Shown: piece by piece, positions 11,880 to 13,895 of the stretch
Numbering within the stretch: the first letter of the stretch is position 1
Layout: the number at the start of each line of letters is the position of its first letter
Assembly: GCA_945896935.1 (NCBI GenBank)
Contig: CAMDER010000029.1
Location: forward strand, 1 to 13,895
DNA: 13,895 bases
Source of the DNA: Bifidobacterium breve
Lineage (GTDB): Bacteria; Actinomycetota; Acidimicrobiia; Acidimicrobiales; Ilumatobacteraceae
Reading direction: 5' to 3'
The notes under the pieces: model-generated
Told to the model about the DNA's origin: nothing
Databases searched by the model: none
Seen by the model: only the letters and a program-made list of their open reading frames with translations
Translations under genes and position numbers: made by a program

Positions 11880-13895
11880 TCACTTTCCTCGTCGGGTATT
11901 AAACGTTGCAGCGCGATACAGATGACCCAGAGCTGTGACGGCGCGATTGCCCGATGGGTAACATAAACGACCTGTTGCACGAACCGTCGCTGGACCCGGA
12001 TTGTCAGGATCGGCAACGGCTAGTTCGGTCGCAGTCAGAATTGGTTTCCCAGTTCGCCTCGACAACTCGTCGGCCGCTTCAGCAAAGCGCTGATCTTGTC
12101 GTTCGTGGTAGGCAACGATGCGATCAATGCCGTGATCGGGGAAAAATCCACCCTCGCGCAATAACCGGGCTTGGTTCGATTGAATTCCGATTCCAAGATA
12201 AATCACTGCGTGTACATCGGGGTGCAGCGCAATCATCTCAAGAACCTCAGGAATAGTGTCACGGGTTTCACCGCCAGCACAGTCGACCGGATTGCCTTTG
12301 CTCCATCGAGGTGGAAGCTTGGTATCAATTTGAGCCAACAAGTCTTCGGGAAGTTCCATTAACTTCAATTGACCGTCGCGGGTGATGGCGTCTGAGGTCA
12401 CTACTCCCCAACCACCGGCTGTCGTCATGATGACAACGTTCGGACCTTTAGGCAACGGCTGAGTGGCAAAAGTTGCTGCTGCTTCAAAAGCCTCTTCAAC
12501 GGTTTCAGCACGAGTGATTCCGGCAGCCCGACAAAAGCCGTCGAACACTTTGTCATTGGCTGCTAGTGCACCAGTGTGCGACGCTGCCGCCTGGGCTCCA
12601 CCTTCGGTCGCTCCGCCTTTAACCAAAACCAAGGGTTTACGCTGAGCAACCGAGGCCAATCGAGTCATCAGCGTGCGCCCATCGGCAATACCTTCAACGT
12701 AGGCAAGCCCCACGGCGGTCGCATCATCATCGGCGTAATAGTCCAAATAATCGGCAACTGTTACAGCAGCGGCGTTACCCGCCGACACAGCACGACTAAT
12801 TCCGACGCCAGATGAACGCGACCAGTTCAAGAAGCTTGAAACGAAGTTACCGCTTTGGCTAGCTACGCCAATCTTTCCTGCTGGTGGATACGGAGCAACG
12901 ATTTGTGCACATAAGTTGGCGGGCGTACTCACAACACCTTGACCATTCGGTCCGGCCAACAAGATACCAAGTTCATCGGCAAGAGCAATCAGTTCTTTTT
13001 CGGCTTTCTTTCCTTCTTCGCCAGCTTCCCCGTATCCAGCCGACGTGAGAAATGCCGCTTTCACTCCCTTAGCCGCACAGGCCCGAAGAAGTGCCGGGTT
13101 TGCCGATGCCGGTGTGCACACGAAAACCAAATCGATAGCGCCATCAGGAAGTTGCTCGATATCGGCCACTGTTTGAATACCTAAGACATTTTCACCTTGC
13201 AAATTGGTGCCGTAAATTCCACCGGTATAACCACCCGCCAAAATGTTGTGCAGCGACACGAAGCCAAATTTTCCTGGATGAGTCGAGGCTCCAGTGACGA
13301 CAACACCTTTTGGTTCAAAGAGTGCGGCGAATTGCGCATCAGTTGGACGCGGGCGGGCTGTTGCTATTGACGTGTCAGCTTCGCCAATTTCGACGAGTGC
13401 ATCAACCGCGATCGGAACCCCATCGGCTCGAACTATTAATGGATTGACATCAATGCTCGCGATGTCAGACCGCTCACTCGCCAACTTGCCAAGACCAACT
13501 AACACGTCAACCAATTTTTCACGATCAACGGGAGCTTCACCACGGAATTCACCGAGAAGTTTCTGCGTTGCCAAATCGGCGATCATCTCATGAGCAGTCA
13601 CTCGATCAACTGGTGCTGGCCGAAACACAACGTCGGCGATTGCTTCAGCAAAAATTCCGCCAATGCCCAGCATGACGCTCGCACCAAACTGCGGATCACG
13701 AACAACGCCAGCAATCAATTCACGATTTCCTTGCACCATCGGAGCGATCAACACAGTCACCGGTCCATCGTCAGGACGAGCCGCAGCAAGCAGGTCGACG
13801 GCCGCTTCATGCACTGCTTGAGCCGATGCCAATTTCAGTCGCACCAAACCGCGTTCAGTTTTATGGGCAATAGCGTCACCGCACAATTTGGCGAC
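11880..13895 (-). CDS. NDP-forming acyl-CoA synthetase, ATP-grasp domain first (start beyond window)
   Basis: This family interconverts acyl-CoA plus ADP/GDP and phosphate with the free acid plus ATP/GTP, as acetate–CoA ligase (ADP-forming) does. In the 671 visible residues, the ATP-grasp (beta) domain comes first (VAKLCGDAIAHKTERGLVRL, then IASIDVNPLIV at about 145-155). The CoA-binding Rossmann domain follows (about 190-290, VVVTGASTHPGKFGFVSLHN), then the CoA-ligase domains with AGPNGQGV, ASQSGNF and the SHTGA motif (about 439-443), whose His is the phosphorylated catalytic residue. A final ligase repeat contains TTAGGWGV. The frame is open to the right edge and already inside the ATP-grasp core there, so about 30 or more N-terminal residues are missing; the TTG at 13886 is not the true start. 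Substrate unknown; acetate, propionate or aryl acids are all possible. It appears first, in the visible part, of a series leading into dacB. Confidence 0.93.
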   Translation of the reverse strand, partial: VAKLCGDAIAHKTERGLVRLKLASAQAVHEAAVDLLAAARPDDGPVTVLIAPMVQGNRELIAGVVRDPQFGASVMLGIGGIFAEAIADVVFRPAPVDRVTAHEMIADLATQKLLGEFRGEAPVDREKLVDVLVGLGKLASERSDIASIDVNPLIVRADGVPIAVDALVEIGEADTSIATARPRPTDAQFAALFEPKGVVVTGASTHPGKFGFVSLHNILAGGYTGGIYGTNLQGENVLGIQTVADIEQLPDGAIDLVFVCTPASANPALLRACAAKGVKAAFLTSAGYGEAGEEGKKAEKELIALADELGILLAGPNGQGVVSTPANLCAQIVAPYPPAGKIGVASQSGNFVSSFLNWSRSSGVGISRAVSAGNAAAVTVADYLDYYADDDATAVGLAYVEGIADGRTLMTRLASVAQRKPLVLVKGGATEGGAQAAASHTGALAANDKVFDGFCRAAGITRAETVEEAFEAAATFATQPLPKGPNVVIMTTAGGWGVVTSDAITRDGQLKLMELPEDLLAQIDTKLPPRWSKGNPVDCAGGETRDTIPEVLEMIALHPDVHAVIYLGIGIQSNQARLLREGGFFPDHGIDRIVAYHERQDQRFAEAADELSRRTGKPILTATELAVADPDNPGPATVRATGRLCYPSGNRAVTALGHLYRAATFNTRRGK

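Noticed and set aside
13884..13886. TTG at 13886 as start of the acyl-CoA synthetase
   Set aside because: The frame continues in phase to the window edge and the preceding residues V-A-K belong to the conserved ATP-grasp motif, so the gene is cut by the edge.

Overview
The window looks like a chromosomal piece of an actinobacterium with only moderate GC (about 50% in the lines I sampled by eye). It carries a complete Pup–proteasome gene set, which is diagnostic for Actinomycetota and a few relatives. The moderate GC and the neighbours (a TtuA/TtuB-type tRNA thiolation pair and an NDP-forming acyl-CoA synthetase) fit Acidimicrobiia or a similar deep actinobacterial lineage. That placement is inference. 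Almost everything is on the minus strand; only the ferredoxin gene is on the plus strand. I see no rRNA, tRNA, CRISPR, insertion sequence or phage gene, and no gene-free stretch longer than 300 bases.

Right block, transcribed right to left (13895 to 6895): an acyl-CoA synthetase (cut by the right edge), a membrane-anchored PBP4-type D-Ala-D-Ala carboxypeptidase (dacB), a free-standing Lon N-terminal-domain protein, two overlapping small membrane proteins (one Phage_holin_3_6-like), and a third small basic membrane protein of unknown function. These are followed by ttuB (ubiquitin-like sulfur carrier), ttuA (Fe-S-dependent tRNA 2-thiolase) and trmI (tRNA m1A58 methyltransferase). The last three form a tight unit whose products should all act on the T-arm of tRNA. 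A small ferredoxin gene (6653-6898, plus strand) converges on trmI, and the two stop codons overlap.

Left block, transcribed right to left (6405 to 1): arc/mpa (proteasomal AAA ATPase), dop (depupylase), pup, prcB, prcA and pafA (Pup ligase, cut by the left edge). PafA attaches Pup to substrate lysines and Dop removes it. Arc/Mpa recognises Pup, unfolds the substrate and docks on the PrcA/PrcB 20S core through its C-terminal GQYL. Pup is encoded ending in Gly-Gly-Glu, so it needs no deamidation, and Dop is probably kept for depupylation and Pup recycling.

The most interesting points are these. Two protein-modifier systems, Pup and the ubiquitin-fold TtuB, lie about 6 kb apart. The TtuB-like protein ends in Gly-Gly-Phe rather than Gly-Gly, which implies proteolytic maturation or a changed mechanism. 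A thermophile-type T-arm modification cassette (ttuB-ttuA-trmI) sits next to the proteasome locus. The arc/fdx divergent spacer carries short repeats. A 25-codon open frame ends exactly where the GTG start of pafA begins. I found no wholly unknown large system; most of the window is a well-preserved version of a known locus.
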